DNA of 64,000 nucleotides from positions 1,617,501 through 1,681,500 of the forward strand of contig VICG01000006.1 in the NCBI GenBank assembly GCA_008692225.1. The letters run 5' to 3'. The notes below the pieces were generated by a model. It searched no databases. It was not told where the DNA came from and was given only the letters and a program-made list of their open reading frames with translations. Of this stretch, positions 49,319 to 61,887 are shown in pieces. A program made the translations under genes and the position numbers. How positions within the stretch are numbered: position 1 is the stretch's first letter; the number at the start of each line of letters is the position of its first letter. Origin of the DNA: Monilinia fructicola (lineage: Eukaryota; Ascomycota; Leotiomycetes; Helotiales; Sclerotiniaceae).

Positions 49319-50499
49319 CTACTTCTTATGTGGAGGAAGTGGCTTAGATGGTTGTATGTGATCTGTAACACCAGCCATGTGCGTCAACCATACATCACCT
49401 GGACTCTTCACCCCATCTGGACCTCCTAGGAAATTCAAAGGAAATCCTATATCAAATGTGTTTGCATCCTCAATCTCTTTGACATCGTCATCACTTAGCT
49501 CCAAAGACAAAGCTTCGATGTTTCCCTTCAAATGCTCAATTTTCCGCCCTCCAACAATGGGAAAGACATATTTCGCCTTCCTCAGAACATATGCCAATGC
49601 TACACTAGTGATAATCGTGTTCTTTTCATTGGCAATCTTCTCAAGGACCTTCGATATCTTGATGGCAGCTTCCGATGGTTGCCGCATCTTTCGGCCTTCA
49701 TCGGACTTGCGTTGCTCATCGGATTTGAAATGTCCACCTCCCAATGCACCCCAAGGAGCCAGTCCCATGCCTTCATCAGCAGCCATACCGATGATATCAC
49801 GTTCGAAATCACGGTTCTCAGCCGACCAGCGTCCTTGATATACAGAGAATTGACGGAATCCATGATCACGTGCATATTGATTGCACTTTGTAACAACCCA
49901 TGCTGGTGTGTCCGAAATACCAAGGTATAGAACCTTTCCAGATAACACTAATGCGTTCAAGGACTGCATGAGCTCTGGAATTGAGCAAGTAAAGTCCCAC
50001 CAATGGACATAAAGAAGATCAATGTACGATGTTCTCAACTTCTTCAAACTTGCTTCCAGGGAAAGATGGAGAGACTTTGTTCCATTTCCGGTGGTGTTGA
50101 TCAAAATCTCTTTATCGCCCTTTTGAGCTCGGTAACAAGTCGTGAACTTTGTGGCGATAACAAGTTGATCTCGAATTCCACGCTTCTCGGCCCATTCTCC
50201 AATCCATTTCTCAGATTCTTCTTCTTGATAATTGTTGGCTGTATCAATGAAGTTTCCTCCAGATTCATAGAAGAAATCCAAAATCTCCTCAGTTTGCTTT
50301 TGATCACAAGATCCCATGAAGCTCTCCCCTAGAAAGTTTTAGTGGGTATAGGACCAAGAAATTGTCAAACCTACTCACAAGCGTTTCCGAAATTCATTGC
50401 TCCCAAGCACAGAGGGCTTACTCTGACTGCTGCTGTGGGCGAAAGCATTCTATAGCGACCAAGAGCGGTCTTTGGAACTGGGGCCTGAGCGAACGCCAT
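49319..50499 (-). CDS. Aldo-keto reductase (aryl-alcohol dehydrogenase / norsolorinic acid reductase-like)
   Basis: Exons 50379-50499 and 49319-50328 encode 376 residues; the 50-nt intron joins NA to WESFMGSCD in phase. The AKR tetrad is visible: Asp and Tyr in [10 protein letters not shown], Lys in VIATKFTT, His in [12 protein letters not shown](H)-binding features follow: [23 protein letters not shown], and the C-terminal phosphate-binding [12 protein letters not shown]. Length and order fit the AKR9-type fungal aryl-alcohol dehydrogenases and NorA-like reductases, which reduce aromatic aldehydes or ketones. There is no secondary-metabolite cluster around it, so a toxin-pathway role is not supported. 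The frame is intact. Confidence 0.93.
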
Positions 50500-52239
50500 T
50501 ATGCCTGTTTGATAAAGATATGCTAAGATAGAAACTCAATTGAAGGTAAGATTGGAAGTGTCAGTTTGTTCTGGAGAGCTGCCGAAGATCAATCAAGGGA
50601 ATAATGGGAGCTTTTATAATTAAACTTCACGGTATGATTTCATTTTTGAAAGAACCATTTCTAAGCAATGCCCGCATTCATACTTACGAAAAACCCCTTC
50701 ATTCCTTAAGACCGGTCTTTCATACAGATCAAAACCATAGACTTACATGGAGATAAGTTATCTGCGTGAATCCACGCCAGCTATTATGATTATAGTTTGT
50801 GTTAAAGAAAGTTAGATGCTAATCAACATCAATGATACGTTCTTGTGTTTTCGGCCGAAAATGCAAATCGTGTACTGTCCGCCCTTGCATACCTTTTCCC
50901 CACTACTCATCCCGACAACCGCAGATCTTCCATCGTGCTATGGAAGATATTCATCGTCAAACTTCGATCTGATAGGCTCATCTGAACCCGCTACTATACC
51001 TCTGCAGTCTATGCGTCGGAATCTGCATTGTTCCTTTATCCGGTCAGCACCTTACAGAGTACATACAGTACACGTACGGCGTTACATACAACCCGCTCAG
51101 CATTTTGCATATACGGTATCGTGCACAACCCGGTCAGCATGTTACATACTCTGTACGGAGTGCAAGGCTGTGTATACGAGTACGATTCAAATCTTGTTGT
51201 CCTGCAGGTACTCACAAATAAATAATTAAAGCGATTGCACCATGATGACACTTACTTCACAAACATATCATCGCGTTTTTAACAGCCATTGCAGACTTTT
51301 GGTGTCAATGATGGCTGTATCCCAGCATAGCACCACTGCTAGAACTATACAATGAAGAATTCTTACATGCCGATTTTCGACCTATGGTGATACTCCCCAT
51401 CCCTCCCGTCAATGCAACGCAAGATTAATCTCGTTACAATTTTTGATAAAATACCAGCTCTCTTGGTCGGTCCCTGGGCATATTCCAATGATATCACGGA
51501 AACATCCTACAATCTTGGACTCCAAGTCTGGGAGGAATCACTGCTGGTATCCACTCTATGATTCATTCTCAACTTTTAGACTGTCGATTTATTATTATCT
51601 GTGGCTAATATGATGGATGGATGGAAAGTTCGAGCAGTATCTGGGTCATTTAAGACTCCATATTTCCTTTTCCCTACCCATCATAATGATTTTGCTACCG
51701 CCATTTATGTGTTTGATTTAAACCCCTTTTCATAGCTCTCACCCACCCAATACATATAATATCTCTGCGCATTGCTCGAGTATCTAGAATACAACACGGT
51801 CATAGACACTTGTACTATATCACGTGAGTGCGTGGATACTTCTACAGCCTAAATACCCCCGGAATCGGTGTCGGCTCCTTGATAGAGGAAAGCTTGCAAA
51901 GTCTGTTACCCACTTCTCGAACTCTTCCACCGCTCTTCCTGTCCTTCCTTGTACTTCTACGTATTCTCTTTCAAATCAATCACGTTTTTCACATATTCAG
52001 ACAATTATCAGATTTCACCAGAAGGTGTGGCGAATGCAAGCGGTTGGGAACAACTATGCAGAGGAAACCTGCCTAAAAAACCGCGACGTCACTGTGTCTG
52101 ATTCAAAAAGATTGTGTTCAGAATGAAAATTTCGAAAAATCTGGGGTAAAACTCACATTTTCCCGATCCGGAGAATCTAGAAAACTCATCAAATCCAACC
52201 ACTTCTAAGGAAAACCTCGAGGGAGGAATTGCTCTCCAA
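50500..52239. other. Intergenic 1.7 kb, degenerate repeats
   Basis: No gene found. A degenerate array with CGGTCAGCA/CGCTCAGCA cores at 51041, 51094 and 51131, mixed with TACAGTACAC and CTGTACGGAG palindromic pieces, lies at 51040-51170. The stretch 52120-52240 may encode the N-terminus of the next gene but contains a TAA. Confidence 0.45.
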
Positions 52240-53558
52240 ATGCCACCGACTCACCATCTGACGAAGCTTCCAATAAGGAGGACGAAAATGATGATTTTCC
52301 TGAAGGGGGTTTGAAAGGTTGGTCAGTTGTCGTTGGATCATTCTGCGGCTCATTTTCAGTCTTTGGAATTCTCAATAGCAGTGGTATCTTACTCGAGTAC
52401 TTTAGTACTCACCAATTGAAGGACTATGATACCAGTCAGATTGGCTGGATCTTTGGATTGTCCCTCTTTCTGACATTCTTTTGTGGTGCCCCAATTGGCC
52501 CTATATTTGATGCATATGGCCCAAGACTTTTGATCTTCAGTGGGAGTATCTTGTTAGTAGTTTATCCATGATGTTGCTTGGTTTATGTACTCGTAAGTCA
52601 CGCTGCTCCCATTGACTCGATACTCTACTAATTGTCCTAGAGCTTTGGCACTTCTTTGTGGTATATAGTGTCCTTAATGGAATTGGCGGATGCTTAGTCA
52701 ATACTCCATGTATCGCAGCCATAGGACATTACTTCCTCGTCAAGCGAGGTAACGCCACCGGTAATCGCAATGACAGCTGGGAGTATCGGAGGAATCATCT
52801 TTCCTCTCATGCTTCAGCGTCTCTTCCCCACAATAGGTTTCGCATGGGCAACTCGAATCCTGGGCTTTATCCTCCTCTTTCTCCTCATACTCGCAAACCT
52901 CCTTGTTCAAAGTCGTCTTCCAAGAAAGAACCTTCCTAGCCTCGGTAGCATTCTTCCCGACTTAAACGCATTCAGGGATCCACCCTTCTTCTTCCTCACT
53001 ATCGCGATATTCCTCCTCGAATGGGAATTTTTGTCCCTCTGACATACATCACACCTTATGTCGTCTCACATGGTCAATCATCATCATTCGGCTTTTATAT
53101 CGTTGCAATCCTTAATGCCGGTTCATTCTTTGGTCGCTTCGGAGCAGGTTGGGCAGCCGATCTCATCGGTCGTCTCAACACCCCTTATACTCTCCGTCAC
53201 TCTCTGCGTAACAGCATGTCTAGCTCTCTGGCTTCCAGCCAGCGATTCTACCGCTATGGCTGTCGTCTTCGCGATCGTCTTCGGATTTGTTAGTGGTAGC
53301 AATCTCAGTCTCAGCCCAGTGTGCGTTGGTCAAATGTGTAAGACGGAACATTATGGCCGCTACTATTCTACATGCTGGATGGTTGTTGCGTTTGGCACCT
53401 TGACAGGATTACCTATCGCTGGAAAGATTCTAACAGCGAGCGGAGGCGATTATACCTGGTTGATTGTTTTTGCTGGACTCTCTTATGCTCTTGCGGGATT
53501 TTTCCTCATTGTTGCGAGAATTTTGGCGGTGGGATGGTCGCTTCGGACCGTTTACTAA
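52240..53558 (+). CDS. Monocarboxylate-type MFS transporter, heavily frame-disrupted
   Basis: A 12-helix major-facilitator protein of the fungal monocarboxylate transporter (MCT/Mch) type. Segments in order: PEGGLKGWSVVVGSFCGSFS with GILNSSGILLEYF; SQIGWIFGLSLFLTFFCGAP; IGPIFDAYGPR; after the intron, LNGIGGCLVNTPCIAAIGHY; MTAGSIGGIIFPLML; LTYITPYVVSHG; FFGRFGAGWAADLIGRLN; HYGRYYSTCWMVVAFGTLTG; and GLSYALAGFFLIVARIL. There is one intron of about 49 nt, ending at 52638. Frameshifts, each in a short run, occur at 52246 (CC), 52551 (TT), 52763 (AA), 53023 (GGG) and 53181 (CCCC). The true start is unresolved: coding-like sequence extends upstream of 52240. The substrate cannot be named; yeast Mch proteins are not true monocarboxylate carriers. 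Confidence 0.8.
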
Positions 53559-55419
53559 TGGAGCTACTGATACAAGGTTCTAAGGCCCCTCATATCACCC
53601 TTTTTCGGAAATCTACACGCCTCAGAATCTATCAATCAAGTACTGAAGTGGCCAGAAAACTCGGCGCCCAGATTTGGATAACTGGACACTCATTACAAAG
53701 CCCATGGATACTTTTTGTCCCCGACACTCGTTACACATTATGGTTTTACGTCATTCTTGGATGGACCGCCAGAAAACTGAATACAAATCTAGGACTAACC
53801 CGCTCAAGCCCAATTTGTCAATGGTCAGATCTCGATCAAAGTAAGCGCTGTTGTCTTGGTGGTTTTGATTTACTTGTTCATATATACTTCAACTTTATTT
53901 ATATATAGTTTACTCTTAATACATACGTACTTTGCAAATCGCAACATGACACCTTGTTTCGTCGTATGTGATGTCTGCCCATGTGTCTATTTGACCACAT
54001 TGCCAACTTCACACCATGGTTATGTACCACAAATACACTGCTTCCGAGTTCACGCCTCTCTTTTACCTCCACACCTATTCATCCCCATCCCCCAATCCAA
54101 AAATTACAGCCCAATATTCAGTATCCTATTCCATCAATATAATAACTAATTCATCATCCCTTCGATTTAACGATAGTTTGTCTCTAGCTACCCAACACAA
54201 ACTATATGACACTATACAATACTACTACTATGATCCGTATATATATAATTCTTGACCCATTTATTAATGATACCGATTCAACTTCCCGTTCCCATTCCCA
54301 TTCCCAATTTACACCCCGCCCGCCCTCCCCTCCTCCAAAATCACAAGCGTAATAAAGAATATAGCTTTCTATATCATAAATGCTAAGATTCAATCCACCA
54401 CATCAACCCATCACATCTAAACGCATATAAATCTCAACTCCCTCGCCCCCATCCCCCACCTCCTCCTCGCCAACCATCATAAATATTACCTCTGCTTCCC
54501 ACCTCTCACCCCCATCCCCCACCTCCCATCACCATATCCCCTCCTCTATATTCCACATCCCACACAACTCCAACCACAAACACTCCCATCCAAATCCACA
54601 CCTCCCTCCCCATTCTCCCAACCCAAAAAGCACAATCCGACACCTAATCTTCCACCCCACCCCATCCCATTCTGTAAAATAGTAATTCACTTATCCTCTC
54701 CATCTCTACCCCTATCTCTACCCCCAACCCTCACCCCCCGCCACACCCCTCTCACAACAACCCATCACCCACTTGCAGAACCCCCCCCCCCCCCCCCCCG
54801 CCACCCACCCAGCATCTATCCCACCCAACCCCGCCAAAGCCCCCAACCATCCACCCTCAAGCCTTTCGAACCCCCCCCACCAATGTCAACCCCGCTGCAA
54901 ATACCCGCACGCCATGATCATAAAAAACCCATTTCACCTGTTCAATCCCGCTTCGCTTCGCTCCACTCTAACATCACAACTCGACTCCAGCACCATCAGA
55001 AAGATCATAAGTATCAGTATCCATGGATCGTCACTGCTTTGTCCGTAAAATCTCCTTCCGTTTTTGTTAGGATCGAGAGATGAGTAGTGGATGTTGAGCA
55101 TCCCCTCTCTTTGCACGTCTGGTTATCCTGACTGGATGCTGTGGGTAAGGAGGGGGGGGGGGGGTATAGAGGCTGAGGGATCGCTATGTGGTGTTGTATT
55201 GTATTATATCATATCACATTATATCATATCAAAGAAAGTAAAATAGAATAAAATAAGAATCACAACTACAGCTTCCAAGGTTATTTATTATAATTACACC
55301 CTACATTTTCATAACAGCATCCCCGCAAAATTTGTATCTTCTTATACAAATTTAAAATCTCAATAACTTTTGTAATGATTTATATATATATTTTTTTAAA
55401 ATATTTATTAATTATATTT
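53559..55419. other. Low-complexity C-rich then mixed intergenic DNA
   Basis: 54280-54900 is C-rich on the plus strand (CCCCATCC, CCTCCCC blocks; a run of 19 C at 54781-54799). A G-run lies at 55151-55164 and ATATC/ATTATATC repeats at 55197-55230. Open frames here are compositional artefacts. No gene is seen. Confidence 0.55.
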
Positions 55420-56130
55420 GAAGAATGATAAAAGACAAAATATAAAGCTATTTATTTTTATCTAGTTCATTTTTAAAAATTGTATTTTTTCAAAATTAAA
55501 TTTTTTTAAAAAAAATCTTACATATAATACTTTTTTACATTAGATAAACGATTTTTTTTAAAAAAAAATAATAAAATTAGCTCATTTTTGTAAAATTTTT
55601 AATAATTCTTTGTATATCTATATTAAGATTATAAAACTTTTTATAATATTTAATAATATATTAAGGATATTAAAAGTTAAAGAAAGAAAGGTCTTTGGTA
55701 TAAAAACGTAAGGTATGCGATAAGCTATGGCCGCAACTCGTATAAATGAGACCTATTTAAAGAATAATAAAATCCAAAATATAAGACTATCTATTTTATC
55801 TATTGTATCTTAATAATTATATTTTTTTTAAAATTAAATTTTTTTTAAAAAATCTTATATATAATACTTTTTTTATATAAAAAAACGATTTTGTTAAAAA
55901 CTTTATATTTTTTTCAATTTAATAGAATAAATATTTTACTAAAAAAATAACAATAAAAATCATCTTATTTTTGTAAAATTTTTAATAATTCTTTTGTATA
56001 TTTATATTAAGATTATAAAACTTTTTATGATATTTAATAATTTATCAAGGATATTAAAAGTTAAAGAAATAAAGGGTTTTGGTGCAAAAACGTAAGGTAT
56101 GCGATAAGCTGTGGCCGCAACTCGTACAAA
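55420..56130 (+). repeat. AT-rich tandem duplication, period about 384 bp, RIP-like
   Basis: Two diverged copies lie about 384 bp apart. The best-kept core is CGTAAGGTATGCGATAAGCT (55707 and 56091), followed by TGGCCGCAACTCGT and AAATGAGACC. The left parts also align (AATTTTTAATAATTCTT at 55597 and 55977; TAAAATTTTTAATAATT). Outside the core both copies are almost pure A/T. That fits a repeat bleached by repeat-induced point mutation, though the window alone cannot prove it. It may be a transposon remnant. Confidence 0.8.
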
Positions 56131-56751
56131 TGAGACCTTGACGAGACCTTAGCGAGACCCAATATGAATATGAATATGAATATAAACATACACATGAATA
56201 TAAATATAAATGTTAATTTTTGATTTGAATTTTGATTTTTAATTGTAGCTCTGAGCATAAACGCAAAAATCCATCACCATCACCATCTTCCGCCGCAGAC
56301 GTAAGCGAAGAGAAGATAGGGAGGGTAGCTGAGATTACTGTGATTGCGTTGCGCATCATTCATTCATTCATCCATTCATTCATCATTCATCGCTGACTCT
56401 AGGTATCTTTTTAATGCGTGCATCCGACCAACCGACCATATGAACTCCTGTGTGGCACGTACGCGATATCGATGTGATTGCGAAACTTTTATTTCAAGCC
56501 ATACCATTCTCGCATCATGTATGCACGCAGACCAGCGCGCGCCCTTGCGAGATTTCGGTGCCAACGATACTAGCCATCATCTGAAGGCGAAACTGATGTT
56601 GCGAGCTGTAAGAAAAAAATATAAAGAAATCAGATCCCCCTTCCGTGAAAGAAATGGTAAAAATCCGTGGAGAGTATCATTCTGTGCTGTGGGGGCACCA
56701 CCGCAATAACGACCGAGCTTAGAGTTTCACGCTTTCTCAAACTCGTTGGAA
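56131..56751. other. Intergenic; short tandem repeats
   Basis: Contains an AATATG/AATATA hexamer run (56162-56213) and a CATT tetranucleotide run (56357-56392). A plus-strand open frame here overlaps nothing recognisable. Confidence 0.45.
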
Positions 56752-58830
56752 TCATCCTTGGGCAATGGCATCCATGACCATCTCTTCTGCTGTGGGATCA
56801 TCTTCGGTTGGAGGCGGTCTCTCGTTGGGAACTATCAATGATTAGCACGCTGTACCAGAAGATGCACTTCGCCTGTCAGAGATCTTACCAGGTTCCTTCC
56901 AACCCACCATCTTCTCGTTGGGAAGGTAAAGATGGAAGGAGGGGAAAATATCAATAACTTGATCAAAAAATTTGACGCCGATGTTGAGATCCTGAACGCG
57001 CACTTCAAGTTTGAGACCTGGATAGCAATGTTTCAGGATATTATCCTCAAGCCAGAACTCTTCGACAGAATCATCGATAACTTCATTGCCATCGTCCGTC
57101 GTGTCCTCATAGTTATATCCCGGACCGTCCCAATGCTTACATGCAAGTTTTCCGATTGGTTTGAGTGCACCCAATCCTCGAGGATCTTTGATGTGAGAAA
57201 ATTCTTCAACGATATCTGCCGATGCACGAAGAACATCTGTCACCTCGAGGAACCTCGTTTCAGTCTTCACAACATGAGTGTCGCCTTTCTTGGCTTGCTC
57301 AAAGTGGCTCGTATCACCGATGAGAGCCACGATTCCTCCAAAGACGAACTGGCAAACAGGCAAACTGAGCATGGGAATATTGGTGAACCATTGATCGGAA
57401 GCGTCTTCAACACTGCCCCATGCAGAGTTGACCTCCATGTGGAGCTTGTGGGTCTTTCCAAACAGAGTGGATGCGGCTATGTTGAAGTCGCCCGGAAATT
57501 TTTGTCGGAGATGTCGGATTGACCTGTATTCCTCCTCGGCTACATCACATAATTTGCGTGCGGCCATTATGTCTTTAGTATACTCTCTGCATACCTCGTG
57601 GGTCAAGACATAGTTCAGAAAGTTCCTAAGCACTGCGCAGTACATCTGAATCTCCTCTTCTCCATCACCGAGTATTTTGATTGCGCTGTAGGAGCTACAA
57701 GAGGTTAGTGCATCTGACGCCGCATCAATGAGTTATGAGAACCCACAGAAAGCCTCTAACAATTCCTTCCCAATCCACAACCCAATTTTCGGTATCGGAG
57801 GGGTCATAGTATTTAGCATTGCTAGATCGAACAAAATCTGTGGCTTGAATGGCGGCAATCTCGGCTGCGGTGCTATTCTCTAGAGTTTCCTTGTCAAGAC
57901 CACCATTGAAAGTTTTAGTGCCCGCTTCGATTCCACCCAAGGCAAAGTACTTGGTAAGGATGTTCGAACGAACGCTATCGAGCTTGCGTCTAGCGAACGG
58001 GAATGCATTAGCAACGAACCCTATGATCTAAGAAAGATGTAGAAAGACCTACCGTGCTCTGTATCGCTGAATACCATGTCTGAATACGCCTTAGGATAGT
58101 GTTAGTCTCTGAAACTTCCCTTAGGGATGATCACATACTCATCCAATGGTCGACCTCTGCAAAGTAGGTTAGCAAAGTTGAGTGAAAAACAACACACTAC
58201 TTACTCGTCATAGATGTCACGTTCCTCGTCATATTCATCCGGGGTGAGGGGTGGGTCGGCATAAAATTCTACCGAGTCACGTTAGGGATGTGTATTTTTC
58301 CCATGTGCAATTGATCTTCCATACCCTCGAATCCTGTTGGAGCTGGCTTCTTGTTCTTGCCACTACTCTTCTTCTTCTTTTTTCTTCTTCTTCTTCTCCT
58401 CCCCCTCCTCCTGGAGCTCAGTCTCTCCGCCTGCCGTGACTTGCGTACTACCTCCTGCGCCTCCATCAACTGCGCCTTCTTGGGCTTCCTCGGACACTTC
58501 GGCAGTAACAGGGAGTCGAGCGACCGGAGTGCTGGTGCCAGAAGCGGGGGTGACTGATAAGTGGTCTGGGGTAGGAGGCGGAACTCTTGGTGGAGCTGGC
58601 GGTGTCTTCGTACCGGTCGCGATCTCGGGAACATTGATACACACGGCTGAATCTTCGCTTGCGAGGGACTTTGATTTTAAACCCAACAGCTGATCCCTAG
58701 TGTAACGCTTGCTTCTCTTAATCTCCGCTTCATCAGTTGCTCCATCCACGCCTCGTAGACTGGCTAGATCGAGTTCGCTGATGGCACGAGATAATTCTTC
58801 AGGTTCGGGACCGACAGAGTGGGCGGCCAT
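56752..58830 (-). CDS. ARB1: Argonaute siRNA chaperone subunit Arb1, one frameshift
   Basis: Seven exons: 58325-58830, 58205-58268, 58139-58156 (18 nt), 58053-58089, 57747-57982, 56889-57694 and 56752-56831, giving about 581 residues with all phases consistent. Arb1-type segments: a Lys-rich tract then SSGKNKKPAPTGFEEFYADP; TPDEYDEERDIYDE; LTKYFALGGIEAGTKTFNGG; SSNAKYYDPSDTENWVVDWE; RNFLNYVLTHEVCREYT; and HLRQKFPGDFNIAASTLFGK. In fission yeast Arb1 joins Arb2 and Ago1 in the ARC complex. That complex holds duplex siRNA and restrains slicing on the way to heterochromatin silencing (family knowledge). One extra A in the poly-Lys tract (plus-strand TTTTTT at 58378-58383) breaks exon 1. The last exon (VPNERPPPTEDDP...) is inferred from splice signals. 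Confidence 0.85.
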
Positions 58831-59325
58831 GATGTTGAAGGACCTCCCTGGTACCTAAACCAGCTGAATAGATTAGTATTTTAACCAACAAAGTATAAAC
58901 AGGACTTGGAGGGGTGCAATTATAGGTATGATTGTGAGTGTTGACTGGTTGGTCGAGATGTAATGATGCAAGAGGAAGTAGGAGGCTGTGTTGAGAGGGA
59001 GAGTTGAGTATAGTAATAAGTGCCTTGGGGTATGTTTTGTTGATTGTGGTGGGGGGAAGAGGAGGGGAGGGGGAAGTTACCAAATCAGTCGATGAGAGGA
59101 GCACCAGGAACTTTTGAGGAAATAGAATAAAAGTCAAGATTACTTATTACTGGTAGCTGGTAGCTGGCAGTTGCCCAATTATGTAAAGGAAAAGAGGTAA
59201 AAGTGAATTTGATATTATGAACTAATACTCGAGGTCTTTTTTGATAAGATGCAGGTGAATTCAAATAATCGGAATCAAGATTTTATCACATGCCCGGTGA
59301 TATAAGGAGAGTAAAAGAAAAGCAG

Positions 59326-59417
59326 GATGATGGTGACGGTGACGGTGATGGTGATGGTGATGGTGATGGTGATGGTGATGGTGATGGTGATGGTGATGTT
59401 GATGTTGATGTTGATGA
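59326..59417 (+). repeat. (GATGGT)n hexamer microsatellite
   Basis: About 15 units, mostly GGTGAT, ending in GTTGAT variants. Read on the minus strand it gives a poly-His open frame that should not be annotated as a gene. Confidence 0.95.
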
Positions 59418-61180
59418 CTGAGGAGTGAGTAAATAAGAAATTCTGAAGTTGGGAATTGGAAGGTGGGAAATAGGAAATGGGAAATGGGAAATGAGGAATG
59501 GGAATTGGGAATTGGGATATATGGCTGGGCAGTAAGTATCGGTAAAGTGATTGTTTGCTTGCTTGCCTGCTTGCTTGATGGATTGATTGTATAGAATTGT
59601 ATCATTGTCTATCTAGTATTGTATCTGTATTTGTATTTGTATTAAATTGTGTTTCCACAGGTATTCCCGAACGAATAACTGAATGAGATTGTTTGAGTCT
59701 TTCGTTTACCCCCAGCCATTGTAGATAATATTGATAATGAACACTTGCATCTAGATAGGTAGATAGGCAGGTTGGTATCAAACAACCTTGGAATACCTAA
59801 GTGATCCAATACATACACAAGTGACAAAGGAGTCAATCAGTCATAAATAGATAATTAAGTAATTAAAGGTTTGCATGAAGGTTGAATCCAATCACATTGA
59901 TTATGTAAGACTTATGAGTGTTTTTGTAGATGTGCGGAGAGGAGTGAGGTAGTACCAGCTGATGATGATGATATGATATGATATGATATGATATGATATT
60001 ATTTGAATAGAAAATGGAAGCGCGTGTTGTCATGTGATTCAATGTGATGTGACGTTACCTAGGCATGTGATTCATGTGTGGTGTGGTTGGTGACTGTGAC
60101 TGTGACTGTGACTGTGAATATAATTATAATATAATTAGATTATAAAAGGATTGAAGTTGTCGCAGCCAGGGAAGAAGATGAAGAAATCCAAACAAGAATC
60201 CATATCAGAATCCATATTCCAAAAACAAAACAACTTCTTCCTTTCTAGTATCATTCTAACAACACTACTCCTACCTGCCTATCTATCAACCTACCTAGGT
60301 ACCTACCAAGTAGTATTCCCCCAAGTCAAGTTGTGATCTTGAATGCATGCGTTTTCCCACATCATACATACCCAGGGAGGTAGGTACTGGTTTCTTCGTT
60401 GGTAATGGAATCATTCCATTTTCCATTTTGTGACCGATATAAATATTAGCCCAGTATCATCATTCTTGAGCAAATGAGAGCAAACAAACTAACAAGCAAG
60501 CAAGCAAGCGAGCAAACATCAAAGAACACCAACATCACAGTGATCACACCGACACCGAGTATTTGGTTTTAGGCCTTTAGACCGTTGAAGATTGGGATCC
60601 CTGGTTGCAGAGAAAAGAAACGGTGAAGAGACAGGAAGATAAACGGCAGCGCGAGGTAGAGGTAGAGGTAGAGCTAGAGGTACCTAGGTAGAGCTAGAGG
60701 TTAGTAACGTTTCTTTCTTCTCTTCCTTCTCTCTTTCCAAACTATTGGATAACAATCACTTTCTGCATTCCCTCCATTCCCTCCATTCCCTCCATTCCCT
60801 CCAAATCGGTCACTATCCATCCGCCATGAAGAATGCCTCGTTCCTTCCCCACGACAGCCAACCAATCCCTCCCCTCTCCCCTTCTTACCCGAGACAGAAG
60901 ATTGGTTCTGGCTCTGATCCTGGTCGTTGCTCTTTCGCACTACTGCAAGATGGCAAGTTGCTACTGTAGAAGGATCTACTAGTAGATGAAATAAGTGACG
61001 GCAGTGGCAGTGTATGATGGGGATGAGTATGAATGGTATGAGTATAACACAAGTATGCGTATGCGTATGCGTCTGCGTATGCGGATAATAAATACAGTAA
61101 GGAAAAAGAAATCCTGTCCCATCTTATCCTACAATATATTTATTATTGTCATGGGTCAAGGGTCCACCTGTCTTGAAGAA

Positions 61181-61232
61181 GGTTCCAACAGTTCCAACAG
61201 TTCCAACAGTTCCAACAGTTCCAACAGTTCCA
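61181..61232 (+). repeat. GTTCCAACA 9-bp minisatellite
   Basis: Nearly six perfect units. Together with two other perfect 9-bp arrays at 60766-60802 and 61413-61447 it lies within 1.2 kb upstream of the multikinase gene. Confidence 0.95.
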
Positions 61233-61887
61233 TTCCGATTACTTCCTATTACTTCCTATTGCCTCTCATTCCTTCCCATTCCTTCCCATTATTCACTCCT
61301 TCCTCCTAATCACCTACGGAGTAGTAATCCCTTCTGAGCTGATGAGGGAGCGAGAATCGTACTTTTCCTTTTTAGGCAAAGGTTCCATCCATTTTTTACT
61401 TTTCGGCAGGGGATTTTGATCATTTTGATCATTTTGATCATTTTGATTACTTTTGTTACTTTTATCATACTCCATACAGTACTGCGTGATTAGTTTCTGC
61501 TGTCTTCCCGCATGCGAATGTGCGAAAGATCATCTTGTGCGCCCAACTTTAACTTGATCATCTAATTCTCAGTTACTGCCGAGTAATCTTATTCCCTCTT
61601 CAAACAAATCATCGAAGCCACGACAACGTCTCACCAACGCCCCCTTTACTATCATCAGCATCCTTACCTTACACTAACACTTCCACTTACAACAATACTC
61701 AGCCTACTCCCATAAAACTTTCTTCTTTTTTTCTAGCGCCAGAAGCCAAATAGAAGGAATTACTTCTTCGCTTGTTCCTTCTGTTCACTGTTGACTATTG
61801 ATTACTGAGTACTTATAATCTAATACGTTCCTTTCGATGATGACAGTTCCTTGAGAGTTTGCGACAACCAAAAAAAAAAGATATACA

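Larger units (their letters stand above)
58831..61887. other. 3-kb gene-free gap, very rich in microsatellites
   Basis: Divergent promoter region of Arb1 and the inositol phosphate multikinase. Arrays: GATGGT hexamer 59326-59417, ATATG pentamer 59971-59999, TGTGAC hexamer 60091-60117, GAGGTA/GAGCTA 60655-60701, CTCCATTCC 9-mer 60766-60802, GTATGC 61052-61082, GTTCCAACA 9-mer 61181-61232, ATTTTGATC 9-mer 61413-61447. Also ACCTACCTAGGTACCTACC at 60289-60307. ORFs here are repeats in translation. I see no gene. Confidence 0.7.

Noticed and set aside
49319..50499. Secondary-metabolite (norsolorinic acid) cluster around the aldo-keto reductase
   Set aside because: No polyketide synthase, P450 or cluster regulator nearby; neighbours are an unrelated hypothetical gene and an MFS transporter 1.7 kb away.
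41233..53184. Programmed ribosomal frameshifting as an explanation of the broken frames
   Set aside because: Shifts are in both directions, in different bases, with no common slippery heptamer or downstream structure, and they hit unrelated gene families.
54773..55083. Pro-rich small proteins near the C run
   Set aside because: Open only because the DNA is C-rich; no start context or conservation signal.
59261..59605. Poly-His protein on the minus strand
   Set aside because: Simply the GATGGT microsatellite in translation.
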